A DNA stretch of 64,000 nucleotides from Pseudomonas sp. N40(2020) (GTDB taxonomy: Bacteria > Pseudomonadota > Gammaproteobacteria > Pseudomonadales > Pseudomonadaceae). The stretch is from assembly GCF_014472415.1 (NCBI RefSeq), contig NZ_JACSZV010000015.1:52087-116086 (forward strand), in the 5' to 3' direction. This document shows positions 43,301 through 50,073 of this stretch, piece by piece (the stretch's first letter is position 1; every line of letters starts with the position of its first letter). The notes beneath the pieces were generated by a model. That model did not search any database and was not told where the DNA came from. It saw only the letters and a list, made by a program, of their open reading frames with translations. A program made the translations under genes and the position numbers.

Positions 43301-43754
43301 TGGCGAGCCAGTGACGGTCGTTGTCCAGGCGGATCAGAGAGAAACGGAAAAGCGGCTGTCCATCCTGTTCGTAAGTCTGTTCCATCGCCTGCTGGATCAG
43401 AACCTGCGCCGCCGACTGCGGCTCCGGGTGCGCGGAAAAATCAAAAACCGGCATAGACACCGGCAGAGACCGGGCGAACCGTTGCAACGGCAAACCGTCA
43501 GCACCGGCGCCCACCAACAGGACTGTTCGCAAGGCATCGTGACTGGCAACCAGAGACTCAAGGGCCGCGTGCATCAAATCTGCATCCAATGGCCCGGTCA
43601 GCTCGACATAACCACCAATGTTGTACAGCGGCGAATCTCCACGGCTCAGTTGATCAAGCCAGATATCCCGTTGGGCGGCGGTCAGAGGGAACGTTTCGAC
43701 AGGCGCGGACAGATCGTCCGCCGCGTTGGCAGAAGTAGGCTGCATAAGGTCCAT
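37335..43754 (-). CDS. Lipopeptide NRPS gene 1: lipo-initiation and modules 1 and 2
   Basis: 2139 residues. A starter C domain (about 20-440, HHLILDG at 155-161) should attach a 3-hydroxy fatty acid. It is followed by A with code DAWFLGNVVK (Leu), T (about 1003), a dual C domain with HHITAAQGD (about 1101) and HHLAMDH (about 1226), A with code DSWKLGVVDK, and T (about 2075). The second code is unusual: Lys at the fourth and Asp at the ninth position suggest an acidic or amide side chain (Glu, Gln or Asp). No thioesterase is present and the protein ends IPNLNRKRRL, as usual for the first synthetase of these systems. The start is ATG at 43754, with a second ATG three codons later. Confidence 0.95.
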   Translation of the reverse strand: MDLMQPTSANAADDLSAPVETFPLTAAQRDIWLDQLSRGDSPLYNIGGYVELTGPLDADLMHAALESLVASHDALRTVLLVGAGADGLPLQRFARSLPVSMPVFDFSAHPEPQSAAQVLIQQAMEQTYEQDGQPLFRFSLIRLDNDRHWLATQAHHLILDGWGFGQMLKALGEIYSALTQGQQPQMLTPSYAEFIQDDARYHHSVRHTRDRAYWLDKYRTVPEPLLVPRYRERFAKRAAATLTHVQAFPSLLHERMKHTARQSGGSAFHVLLAALHVYFSRTLQRDEWVVGLPILNRSGARFKATLGLFTQVSPVCLRFGQEQSFAQLVRAIGDELKQDFRHQRFALSEMNRALGLMREERSQLFEVSVSYEQDDHDYRYGAALGHTVKVSNRHEATPLAIHLRSNRHNDKVWLHLVYSEAFFETDEIEALAARLLSILEQGLECPELSVSDFCLSTESESMLLQQWNDTRLECPQGQTIHQRFEAQAAERPDAIAAVYQGQSLTFAELNGRANALAQRLIDLGVRPDQRVAIIAYRGLDTLVGLLAILKSGAGYVPIDPQHPAERLSYLLADSAPIVVLTQSVLRDRLPVLDVPVLELDLEGGSATVSNPEVPGLTTANLAYVIYTSGSTGLPKGVMVEHRTLSNLVDWHCDAFELRAGQHTSSLAGFGFDAMAWEVWPALCAGATLHLAPSHEASEDIDALLAWWRAQPLDVSFLPTPIAEYVFSRELDHPTLRTLLIGGDRLRQFNRQQSFEVINNYGPTEATVVATSGRIESGQAVHIGRPVSNTKVYLLDEQQRPVPIGITGELYVGGAGVARGYLNRADLTAERFLDDPFSHAPRARMYRTGDLARWRANGNLEYLGRNDDQVKIRGVRIEPGEIETALVSHDAVQDAVVLVRDGQLLAWFTERQPLDINQLHAHLKTRLTSAMLPSAYVRLTSLPLTANGKLDRKALPAPGPEALIRREYEAPQGAVETALAQIWAELLQVERVGRHDHFFELGGHSLMAVILIERMRQIDLSSDVRVLFSQPTLAALAASVGSGREVEVPENRIAADCTHLTPDILTLVQLDQPTIDRIVATVPGGAANVQDIYPLAPLQEGILYHHITAAQGDPYLLQSRLAFDSVERVESFADALRQVMARHDILRTAVVWEGLTTPVQVVWREAILPVEEVVLDPAQGAIIDQLHERFDARRYRLDVSQAPLIRLVYARDPALGRVVGILLFHHLAMDHVALEVMRGEMQASLSGQVEPLAPPVPYRNYVAQTRLGVSEQEHEAFFREMLGDIDEPTLPFGLQEVHGDGRGIEEAQQTLKEGVYQRLRSQARQAGVSIASLIHLAWARVLAATSGQERVVFGTVLMGRMQGGEGADRALGVFINTLPLRIDVDTGVLAGMQATHARLTALLGHEHASLALAQRCSGVASPSPLFSALLNYRHTDPSELLGPARQAWQGIETLANEERTNYPLTLSVDDLGSDLRLTARTVAGIGAQRICGYVQAALSGLVDALEQAPQQPLNRLPILQTQELQRLLIEFNATEVDCPLEQPLHALFEAQVRRRPDAIAVQSEQGRLTYRELNTRANRLAHHLREIGVQPDARVAICVERGLDLVIGLLGILKAGGAYVPLDPDYPLERLSYMLKDSVPVAVLVHEATRNLLGQAEVALIDLDHSHWQDQPEDDPQVPGLSASNLAYMIYTSGSTGLPKGVMVEHRSACNMVHWGSQISPPTEHGALLQKAPFSFDSSVWEIFWPLCSGLRLILARPDGNRDSAYVVQTIREQQVTVVKFVPALLQHFIEQDDVEQCTSLTDVLNGGGELSATLARQVRERLPWVRLHNVYGPTESTVDSTGWTLEPHMPVPDSVVPIGKALANTRLYVLDAHDQPVPLGVCGQLHIGGVGVARGYLGLPEMQAERFIDSPFVQDDRLYRTGDLVRYSSDGNLQFLGRNDFQVKLRGLRLEPGEIEARLIEHPAVREAVVMVRDERLVAWYTVRAGVVAPSLGDLRAHVLGCLPEYMVPGAFVQLDALPLTPNDKIDRKALPEPGVEAVLNRPYEAPEGEVENTVAQIWALVLDVNQISRHDNFFELGGHSLLAVSLVARMRQAGLHVDARTLFSQPTLAALAAQTTRHAKQVEIAQTTIPNLNRKRRL

Positions 43755-44230
43755 CTCATGTAATTTGTCGCGTATTCAAGCATCGGCCTCCCCACCGACA
43801 TGACACCTGAAACCCGGACAACCACCCCGCCCACGCACGCCTGAGAGCCTCTATTGAGGCGAGTCGCGCACGTATTTTCTAAAAATCCGGAGAGGAAATA
43901 CTGAAAAGCTTGTAGGAAAAGAACCACATGTCCATACCGCCTTTTACTCAGGCGCTGCCGACCGGAAATCACGACCGCCCCGTTTTCAGGGCCTTTGGCG
44001 TGACTGGGCAGTCATTCGCGACAACTGTTGTGCCATCAGTCCCGTCAGAACCCCGGCGCCAACATTCATAAATAGTGGCACTTTGTGTCCCTGTTTTCCC
44101 CTACAGACGTAGGACAAATGTATAGGCTTAAATCCTGCCCCAGATCATGTTCTAGGAGAAATGACTGCGTGGGCGGCTTTTACGACGGCAGACGATTCAG
44201 TGATGGCTCTGAACCAGGGATGAAAAGGAT
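43755..44230. other. Divergent control region between NRPS gene 1 and luxR
   Basis: These 476 bases separate two divergent genes and should hold both promoters. A small palindrome GCCTC-TATT-GAGGC is present around 43847-43861. I could not assign a convincing sigma-70 or LuxR box. Near the luxR end a 20-codon frame (44161-44223) is preceded by AGGAG at 44154-44158. Confidence 0.6.
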
Positions 44231-45025
44231 ATGAATCTGACCGGCATGATTCGCGATGTGGAAAACCCGCACTTCTACTGGCAACTCGGGGAGCTGATTG
44301 CAAGCACGGGCGATGATCACTTCGCCACGAACATGTTCCAGTTGGTCGACACGCTGGTGCCGGTCAACCGGGTCGATCTGAGCGAGTGGACGCTGGATGA
44401 GCGTCAAGCCAGCGTGGTCGAGATCAAGCCGCTGGGCAGTGCCGGTCTACCGCAGATTTTCCCTGCGCCCGATCCGCTGGAGAGCCCGGACAATCATCCG
44501 TTGTTGCAGAAAATGATCGAGATGAACGACTCGCTGTTGATTCAACTGAAAGCCTCGCTTCTATCCCGACATCCGCACCACAGCGTCCATCAATGCAATC
44601 TGGTGTCGCGCAGCTCCAACCGCCGCTGTGTCATTTCGTTTTACCGGCCGCATACCCAGCGCGTGTTTTCCCTGCCGGAACTGTCTTTTCTCAAGAGCCT
44701 GTCCGACACCCTGCTGCCGCTGATCGAACGCCATGCGCAGATCAGTCGGCAAACCCTGGCCAAACAACCGCGCCTGCCGTTGGCTGATCTGGATCAGGCA
44801 CCGCTTGCACGAGTGTTCGATGAACGATTGGCATTGAGCGGCATCGCCTTGTCAGCGCGCGAGAAAGAAGTCTGCCTGGGCTTGCTGACCGGCGGCACAG
44901 TGCCGCAAATGGCCGAAAGGCTTCGGGTCAAGAACAGTTCGATCGAGACCTACCTCAAGCGCGCCACGGCCAAGCTTGGGGTCAGTGGCCGGCATGGTCT
45001 TGCCAAATGGATGGCTGGGGCCTGA
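44231..45025 (+). CDS. LuxR-type regulator upstream of the lipopeptide operon (ViscAR/SalA-like)
   Basis: A 264-residue protein with a C-terminal LuxR helix-turn-helix at about 207-258 (LSAREKEVCLGLL to ETYLKRATAKLGV). The N-terminal two thirds show neither an autoinducer-binding domain nor a receiver. It is divergent from NRPS gene 1 across the 476-base control region, the usual position of the pathway activator in viscosin-, massetolide- and bananamide-type loci. It shares its end pattern SGRHGLAKWM with the second regulator at 11815. The ATG at 44231 follows AAAAGGAT. It is 72 bases from the outer-membrane factor gene on the same strand, which it may co-transcribe with. Confidence 0.87.
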   Translation: MNLTGMIRDVENPHFYWQLGELIASTGDDHFATNMFQLVDTLVPVNRVDLSEWTLDERQASVVEIKPLGSAGLPQIFPAPDPLESPDNHPLLQKMIEMNDSLLIQLKASLLSRHPHHSVHQCNLVSRSSNRRCVISFYRPHTQRVFSLPELSFLKSLSDTLLPLIERHAQISRQTLAKQPRLPLADLDQAPLARVFDERLALSGIALSAREKEVCLGLLTGGTVPQMAERLRVKNSSIETYLKRATAKLGVSGRHGLAKWMAGA

Positions 45026-45097
45026 TCCGGCAGTTCTGCTGAAAAACGGGCACCGATACAAGACGTGCCCGCTGTCTTCCGTGCATGAGGCTGTTCG

Positions 45098-46507
45098 ATG
45101 TCCACCCTGCGAATTTCCTTGCTGTCCCTGGCAATGCTGGCGGGCGGCTGTTCACTGATTCCCGATTATCAGCGGCCCGCGCCACCGAGTGCTGCGCAAT
45201 ATCCGCAAGGAGCAGCCTATCCGGTATCGAGCCAGACTGCGGGCAACGAAGACTGGCGCACACTGTTCAATGATCCGGCCCTGCAACAGTTGATCGAGCG
45301 CGCGCTGGTCAACAACCGCGATTTGCGCGTGGCCGCATTGAACGTCGAAGCGTTCCAGGCGCAGTACCGTATCCAGCGCGCCGACCTGTGGCCGGCGGTG
45401 TCGGCCAATGCCAGCGAATCGCGCCAGCGCATGCCACCGAGCGTGACCCAAAGCAAAGCGCTGATCAATTCGACCTATTCGGTCAATCTCGGCATCAGCG
45501 CCTATGAGCTGGACTTTTTCGGCCGCGTACGCAGCCTCAGCGAGCAGGCGTTGCAGACTTGGCTGTCGACCGAAGAAGCTCGCCGCAGCGCGCAGTTGAG
45601 CCTGGTGGCCAACGTCGCCAACGCCTACCTGACCTGGCGCGCCGATCAGGAACTGCTGGCGCTGACCCGTGAGACCCTCGCCGCCGATCAACAGAGCCTG
45701 CGCCTGACCACACGCAACCGTGAGGCTGGTAAATCGTCGGCACTGGAGCAGGCGCAAGCGAAAACCAGCGTCGACACCTCACGGGCCAATCTGGCGCGCT
45801 ATCAGCGTCAGGTCGCGCAGGACTTGAACAGCCTGACGCTGCTGGTCGGCGCGCCGGTGCCTGAGTCCCTACCGGCGCGGCCGTTGGCCAGTGATCTGGT
45901 GCAACAACTGCCGGCGGGGCTACCGTCGGATCTGCTGCAACGGCGGCCGGACATTCTTCAGGCCGAGTACAAACTCAAGGCAGCCAACGCCAATATTGGC
46001 GCGGCGCGGGCAGCGTTTTTCCCCAGCGTCAGCCTGACCGCGAATGCCGGCACCTCCAGTCGTGACCTGTCTGGCCTGTTTGGCGCAGGCTCCGGGGCTT
46101 GGACGTTTCAGCCGCAGATCAGCCTGCCGATTTTCAATGCCGGCAGCCTGCGCGCGAGCCTGGATTATTCGAAGTTGCAGAAAGACGTGGCGGTCGCCGA
46201 ATACGAAAAATCGATTCAAACGGCGTTTCAGGAAGTTGCCGACGGACTGGCGGCGCGCACGACTTATCAGCAGCAATTGCAAGCGCAGCGCGATCTGGTG
46301 CAAGCCACACAGGACTACTACAACCTGGCGCAACACCGTTATCAGAACGGCGTCGACAGCAGTCTGGTGTTCCTTGATGCCCAGCGTTCGCTGTTCAGTT
46401 CGCAGCAAGGCTTGATCACTGATCGCCTGGCGCAACTGGTCGCCGAGGTGAATCTGTACACCGCGCTGGGCGGCGGCTGGCGGGCACAGGAGTCGACGGT
46501 TCACTAG
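45098..46507 (+). CDS. NodT-family outer-membrane efflux lipoprotein (TolC-like factor)
   Basis: The 469-residue protein has a lipoprotein signal ([10 protein letters not shown]) and the two OEP repeats of RND-type outer-membrane factors. Visible family motifs are [42 protein letters not shown] and SLPIFNAG. It forms a trimeric channel from the periplasm through the outer membrane. No pump gene adjoins it, but a homologous gene (arpC/pleC/nodT) sits in this place in other Pseudomonas lipopeptide loci, so it probably completes the MacA-MacB exporter encoded 30 kb away at the far end of the operon. GAGG at 45087-45090 precedes the ATG. Confidence 0.92.
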   Translation: MSTLRISLLSLAMLAGGCSLIPDYQRPAPPSAAQYPQGAAYPVSSQTAGNEDWRTLFNDPALQQLIERALVNNRDLRVAALNVEAFQAQYRIQRADLWPAVSANASESRQRMPPSVTQSKALINSTYSVNLGISAYELDFFGRVRSLSEQALQTWLSTEEARRSAQLSLVANVANAYLTWRADQELLALTRETLAADQQSLRLTTRNREAGKSSALEQAQAKTSVDTSRANLARYQRQVAQDLNSLTLLVGAPVPESLPARPLASDLVQQLPAGLPSDLLQRRPDILQAEYKLKAANANIGAARAAFFPSVSLTANAGTSSRDLSGLFGAGSGAWTFQPQISLPIFNAGSLRASLDYSKLQKDVAVAEYEKSIQTAFQEVADGLAARTTYQQQLQAQRDLVQATQDYYNLAQHRYQNGVDSSLVFLDAQRSLFSSQQGLITDRLAQLVAEVNLYTALGGGWRAQESTVH

Positions 46508-46663
46508 GTACTCGTCACTTTTTCTTAAACCTTTTGTCGCCCTGCGACACCCTGTCAGCTGATCGAAAACCGACTCGCCGGTTCAGTTTGGTATCATGCG
46601 CCGCTTTTACGGTTAACCCCTCGCCAGTCCTGCCGACTGACGGGCTGCAAAAGGCGGTATTAG

Positions 46664-47269
46664 ATGACGGCTTTGTTGACTCGCCGCAAGGTACTTGCGG
46701 GAATGGGCGTGCTCGGGCTCGGCCTGCTCGCCGGCTGCGACACCCGCGGCCAACTGTCGTACAAGTACGGCAAGGATCTGAGTAACAAGATCATGGGACG
46801 CACCTTCAAACTGAAGAACACCGACGGCGAAACCATGACGCTGTCGAGCTTTCGCGGTTTGATGCCGATGGTGTTCTTCGGCTTCACCCAGTGCCCGGCA
46901 ATCTGCCCCACCACGCTCGCCCGCGCGGCCAAAATCAAAAAACTGATGGGCAAGGATGGCGATCGCTTGCAGGTGATCTTCATCAGCCTCGATCCCGAGC
47001 GCGACACGCCAGAAATCCTCGACGCCTACATGAAAGCCTTCGACCCTACCTTCGTCGCGCTGTACGGCACGCTTGAGGAAACCAAGGCCACGGCCAAGGA
47101 GTTCGACGTGTTCTTCGAGAAGGTGCCGGCTGGCGACACCTACACCATCTCGCACACCGCCACCAGTTACGTCTACGACTCGCGCGGCGAGCTGCGCCTG
47201 GGACTGTCCACATCGCTTTCGGCAGAAGAATGCACGGAAGATTTGCTTACTGTTATGGAGGTTTGCTGA
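46664..47269 (+). CDS. SCO1/SenC family copper-handling lipoprotein
   Basis: The 201-residue protein has an N-terminal twin-arginine-like start (TRRKVLAG) and a clear lipobox LLAGC, so it is probably a membrane-anchored periplasmic protein. The thioredoxin-fold domain carries the SCO copper ligands Cys77 and Cys81 (CPAIC) and His164. SCO proteins deliver copper to, or reduce the thiols of, the CuA site of cytochrome oxidase. The next gene, a PCuAC chaperone, starts within its stop codon (TGATG), which supports a joint role in CuA assembly. Confidence 0.93.
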   Translation: MTALLTRRKVLAGMGVLGLGLLAGCDTRGQLSYKYGKDLSNKIMGRTFKLKNTDGETMTLSSFRGLMPMVFFGFTQCPAICPTTLARAAKIKKLMGKDGDRLQVIFISLDPERDTPEILDAYMKAFDPTFVALYGTLEETKATAKEFDVFFEKVPAGDTYTISHTATSYVYDSRGELRLGLSTSLSAEECTEDLLTVMEVC

Positions 47270-47748
47270 TGCACCCCGTTCTGAACAACATCAAACGCGT
47301 CGTGTTCGGTCTGTCCCTGCTGGGCCTGGCTTTTCAGGCGTCGGCACAAACCACCGTCAGCGACGCCTGGGTACGTGCCACCGTGCCGACCCAGTCCGCC
47401 AGCGGCGCATTCATGACCGTCACCGCCGACAGCGACAGCAAGCTGCTCAGCGTCGCGACCCCGGTGGCCAAAGACGTGCAGATCCACGAAATGACCATGA
47501 AGAATGACGTCATGAGCATGGGCCCGGTGAAATCGGTCGACCTGCCAGCCGGCAAAACCGTCAGCTTTGATCCAAACGGCTACCACGTCATGCTGATGGG
47601 CCTGACCGGTCAGTTGAAAGAAGGCGAAACCGTGCCTTTGACCCTGACCGTGGAAAACGCCAAAGGCGAGAAAGAAACCGTTGAAGTGAAGGCCGCCGTG
47701 CGTTCGCTGACCAACATGCAACGTCACGATCACAGCAAAATGCATTGA
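47269..47748 (+). CDS. PCu(A)C periplasmic copper chaperone
   Basis: The 159-residue product has a signal peptide with likely cleavage after AFQASA. The copper-binding pattern of the family is present: His73 and Met75 in HEM, and His106 and Met108 in YHVM. The tail is His- and Met-rich (HDHSKMH), which may add metal sites. PCuAC passes Cu(I) to cytochrome oxidase CuA together with SCO. It is translationally coupled to the SCO gene. A strong terminator follows at 47770-47809. Starting at 47269 is preferred over the longer frame because the signal peptide begins here. Confidence 0.93.
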   Translation: MHPVLNNIKRVVFGLSLLGLAFQASAQTTVSDAWVRATVPTQSASGAFMTVTADSDSKLLSVATPVAKDVQIHEMTMKNDVMSMGPVKSVDLPAGKTVSFDPNGYHVMLMGLTGQLKEGETVPLTLTVENAKGEKETVEVKAAVRSLTNMQRHDHSKMH

Positions 47749-47769
47749 TCTGACTGACTGAAACACCCG

Positions 47770-47809
47770 CGGGGCGGCCTGATCGTTATCAGGCCGCCCC
47801 GTTTTTTTT
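47770..47809 (+). terminator. Intrinsic terminator after the SCO-PCuAC pair
   Basis: A 13-bp perfect stem (GGGGCGGCCTGAT, loop CGTT, complementary arm) is followed by G and eight T residues. It is 22 bases after the stop codon. Confidence 0.93.
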
Positions 47810-47889
47810 GCGCGAAGGAAACGTTTACCGCTCGTCGCGTGGGGCCTGTCGAGCGGGTTGACAGAACTCTGGGGCAAGAGGATTATTAT

Positions 47890-47907
47890 TACATCGCGCG
47901 CGATCTA
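47890..47907. promoter_or_regulatory. Candidate OhrR operator upstream of ohr
   Basis: The 18 bases TACATCGCGCGCGATCTA contain the perfect palindrome ATCGCGCGCGAT. An almost identical block lies between ohr and ohrR at 48425-48442. A further CGCATGCG core is at 47910-47917. Confidence 0.5.
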
Positions 47908-47956
47908 ACCGCATGCGATAACAACTTCAATCATTATGTCTTTGAGGATTAATCCC

Positions 47957-48409
47957 ATGAGCAAAATCGAAAAAGTCCTGGCCACCGGCAAAACCCACAC
48001 CACCGCTGCCAGCGCCGGCATCACTTCGCGCGGTCACAACGGTAACCTCGACATTCAACTGTCGTCGCCGGGCAGCGCCAAACCGGCCCATGTGTTTGCT
48101 AACGCCCTGCCGCACCCAACTGCCGAGCAATTGTTTGCCGGCGCCTGGTCCGCTTGCTACACCGCCGCGGTCGGCCTGGTCGCCAATGACCTGAATGTGG
48201 TGCTGCCGGCCGACATGTCCGTGGACATCGAAGTCGACCTCGGCCAGACAGGCCCGGCCTACTTCCTTCAGGCTCGTCTGACCCTGCGCGTACCGGGCAT
48301 TGCCGACGACATCGCGAAAACCCTGGCGCACACCGCTGACCAGATCTGCCCCTACTCGAAAGCCACTCGCGGCAACATCGATGTGGCGTTGAATGTCATC
48401 ACCGAATGA
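47957..48409 (+). CDS. ohr: Organic hydroperoxide resistance protein (Ohr/OsmC family)
   Basis: The 150-residue protein is a two-cysteine, thiol-dependent peroxidase. The reactive Cys67 (AGAWSACYTAAV) and resolving Cys131 (ADQICPYSKATRGN) stand in the usual Ohr context. It reduces organic and lipid hydroperoxides in the cytosol using lipoyl-protein electrons. ATG at 47957 with GAGGAT 8 bases upstream is the start; the longer frame is unnecessary. A MarR-type gene with the OhrR redox cysteine follows on the same strand, and similar palindromes precede both genes, so peroxide-induced expression is expected. Confidence 0.95.
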   Translation: MSKIEKVLATGKTHTTAASAGITSRGHNGNLDIQLSSPGSAKPAHVFANALPHPTAEQLFAGAWSACYTAAVGLVANDLNVVLPADMSVDIEVDLGQTGPAYFLQARLTLRVPGIADDIAKTLAHTADQICPYSKATRGNIDVALNVITE

Positions 48410-48424
48410 TTTTAGCCAGCCAAA

Positions 48425-48442
48425 TACATCGCATGCGATATA
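48425..48442. promoter_or_regulatory. Candidate OhrR operator between ohr and ohrR
   Basis: TACATCGCATGCGATATA contains the perfect palindrome ATCGCATGCGAT and matches the block upstream of ohr at 15 of 18 positions. Confidence 0.5.
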
Positions 48443-48594
48443 GGCGCATAGGATAGAGATGCAATCGGTTCGCCCTGCGTTCACGGGCGAACCGATTGGC
48501 GTTTCAAACACCAGCAGCACTCCCGATAAAATCGCATCCGACGTATAGTTCGCCCCATACGTTTCAACGGTTCAGCAGACCCACGAGGATGAAC

Positions 48595-49050
48595 ATGAAA
48601 AACACCCTGGCCCCCACCGATCTCAAACTCAGCGACTTCCTGTGCTTTGCCGTCTATTCGACCAACCTCGCGTTCGGCAAGGCCTACAAACCGATCCTCG
48701 AACGGCTCGGCCTGACCTACACCCAATACATCACCATCGTTGCACTCTGGGAACAGGACGACCAAACGGTCGGCAGTCTCGGCGAAAAGCTGTTCCTGGA
48801 ATCCAACACCCTCACCCCGATCCTGAAAAAACTCGAAGCCATGGGCTATCTGCAACGTCAACGCGACCCGGCGGACGAGCGTCAGGTGCGGATCGGCCTG
48901 ACCCAAAGCGGCAAAGACCTGCGCAACGTGTCCTCGGGCAGCAGCCTGTTCGACGCAACCGGGCTGACCGTGGACGAGTTCACGCAGATGCAGCAATCGA
49001 TCGTGAAATTGCGCAATAACCTGATCAAGTCGGTGAATGCCGAGGACTGA
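48595..49050 (+). CDS. ohrR: MarR-family organic peroxide sensor OhrR
   Basis: The 151-residue protein has a winged helix typical of MarR (TVGSLGEKLFLESNTLTPILKKLE, then the wing DPADERQVRIGLT) and the N-terminal redox cysteine Cys17 in the FLCFAVYS motif, which defines OhrR. Oxidation of this Cys by organic peroxides releases the repressor from ohr. An ACGAGG site at 48583-48588 gives good spacing to the ATG at 48595; the ATG at 48589 touches the site. It sits downstream of ohr rather than divergent, with its own candidate operator. Confidence 0.92.
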   Translation: MKNTLAPTDLKLSDFLCFAVYSTNLAFGKAYKPILERLGLTYTQYITIVALWEQDDQTVGSLGEKLFLESNTLTPILKKLEAMGYLQRQRDPADERQVRIGLTQSGKDLRNVSSGSSLFDATGLTVDEFTQMQQSIVKLRNNLIKSVNAED

Positions 49051-49103
49051 TTGGCTGCGGCACCATGGAAAGCATGCTTTACATCAGGAAAATCTTCGGC
49101 GAC

Positions 49104-49125
49104 TATGTAAAGGGTCTTTTACATA
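49104..49125. promoter_or_regulatory. Palindromic operator before the membrane protein/XRE pair
   Basis: TATGTAAA, six bases, TTTACATA form a perfect 8+6+8 inverted repeat ending 11 bases before the next start codon. It is a likely binding site for the XRE-type repressor encoded by the second gene of the pair. Confidence 0.6.
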
Positions 49126-49136
49126 GGAAGTGAAGC

Positions 49137-49511
49137 ATGAATCGGTATTACCTCGAAATGGGCGCAGCATTGATCCTCTACATGCTGGTGCTGACTGCTT
49201 CATTGATTGCTTCGCAATACTTGATGGACGCCAATATCGTTGTTCGTTCAGCTGTCGCGCTGACGCCCATCATTCCGGCGGGTTTGATGTGCTGGGCCAT
49301 CGTGCGCAACATGCGCCGCATGGACGAAATGCATCTACGCATCCAGTTCGAAGCGTTGGGCTTTGCCTTCGCCGCATCAGCACTGCTGATCTTCAGTTAT
49401 GGTTTTCTGGAGAACGTCGGTGCCCCGCATATTCCATGGACCTGCGTCTGGCCGGTAATGGGCGCGATGTGGATCCTCGGCCTGCAAATCGCCCGACGTC
49501 GCTACCAATGA
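49137..49511 (+). CDS. Small integral membrane protein coupled to an XRE regulator
   Basis: A 124-residue protein with about four predicted membrane segments (near 8-28, 36-56, 70-92 and 100-118) and a cytosolic loop RNMRRMDEMHLRIQFEA. I do not recognise a catalytic motif. Its stop overlaps the next gene by four bases (ATGA at 49508-49511). Pairs of a small multi-pass protein and a 65-residue XRE regulator are common in bacteria, and their role is unclear. Confidence 0.8.
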   Translation: MNRYYLEMGAALILYMLVLTASLIASQYLMDANIVVRSAVALTPIIPAGLMCWAIVRNMRRMDEMHLRIQFEALGFAFAASALLIFSYGFLENVGAPHIPWTCVWPVMGAMWILGLQIARRRYQ

Positions 49512-49705
49512 AAAACCGCCTAAAGGCACTGCGCGCCGAGCGCAAATGGTCACAGGTCGATCTGGCTGAAAGGCTCAACGTGTCACGCCAGACGATCAAC
49601 GCCATCGAGAACGAGCGCTACGACCCTAGCCTACCGCTGGCGTTCCTGATTGCCCGAGCGTTCGAGATGCCGATTGAAAGCATTTTTGATGATGGCGAGG
49701 GCTGA
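49508..49705 (+). CDS. Short XRE-family helix-turn-helix regulator
   Basis: The 65-residue protein is nearly all a Cro/XRE helix-turn-helix (KWSQVDLAERLNVSRQTINAIENERYDPSLPLAFLIARAF), of the YozG/YgzD-like small type. It is translationally coupled to the membrane protein. The perfect palindrome at 49104-49125 upstream of the pair suggests autoregulation. Confidence 0.88.
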   Translation: MKNRLKALRAERKWSQVDLAERLNVSRQTINAIENERYDPSLPLAFLIARAFEMPIESIFDDGEG

Positions 49706-50073
49706 TAAACGCAGCGCAATCCTGTCACTGCTCGATATCACTGCAGGAGCTGTAACGGTCTTTCGTCGTGGAATGATGCGATCCTTTTCGCTGAAGTCCT
49801 TGAGGGTCTTGATGTTGGGGGTGTGGCCTGAAATGGCAGCGAAACAGAGCCGACTAAACAGCCTGAAACAAATAAAAAACCCACAGCGCTTGCCAGCCGG
49901 ACTCCAACTGATCCTCTGACACGGAAGCGGGTTAAGGCCTCAAGCCTTCAAAGCCGTTCGGACTGCCATCTGACAACAGAACACCCGCACGTTTAAAAAG
50001 GCGATCAGACAGCTCACCCTTGGTATCATCACCCACACTTTTTTGACGGTTTGATGACTGGAAGGTCTTTTTT
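49706..50073. other. Intergenic region without a recognised gene
   Basis: These 368 bases separate the XRE gene from the LTA-synthase-like gene. Short open frames occur but have no ribosome site or recognisable product. A GGTATCAT box near 50022-50029, with a possible -10 TATCAT, precedes the next gene, and the base composition is more AT-rich here. Confidence 0.6.

Noticed and set aside
49650..49919. 89-codon frame after the XRE gene
   Set aside because: It starts inside the XRE gene and has no recognisable product or ribosome site.
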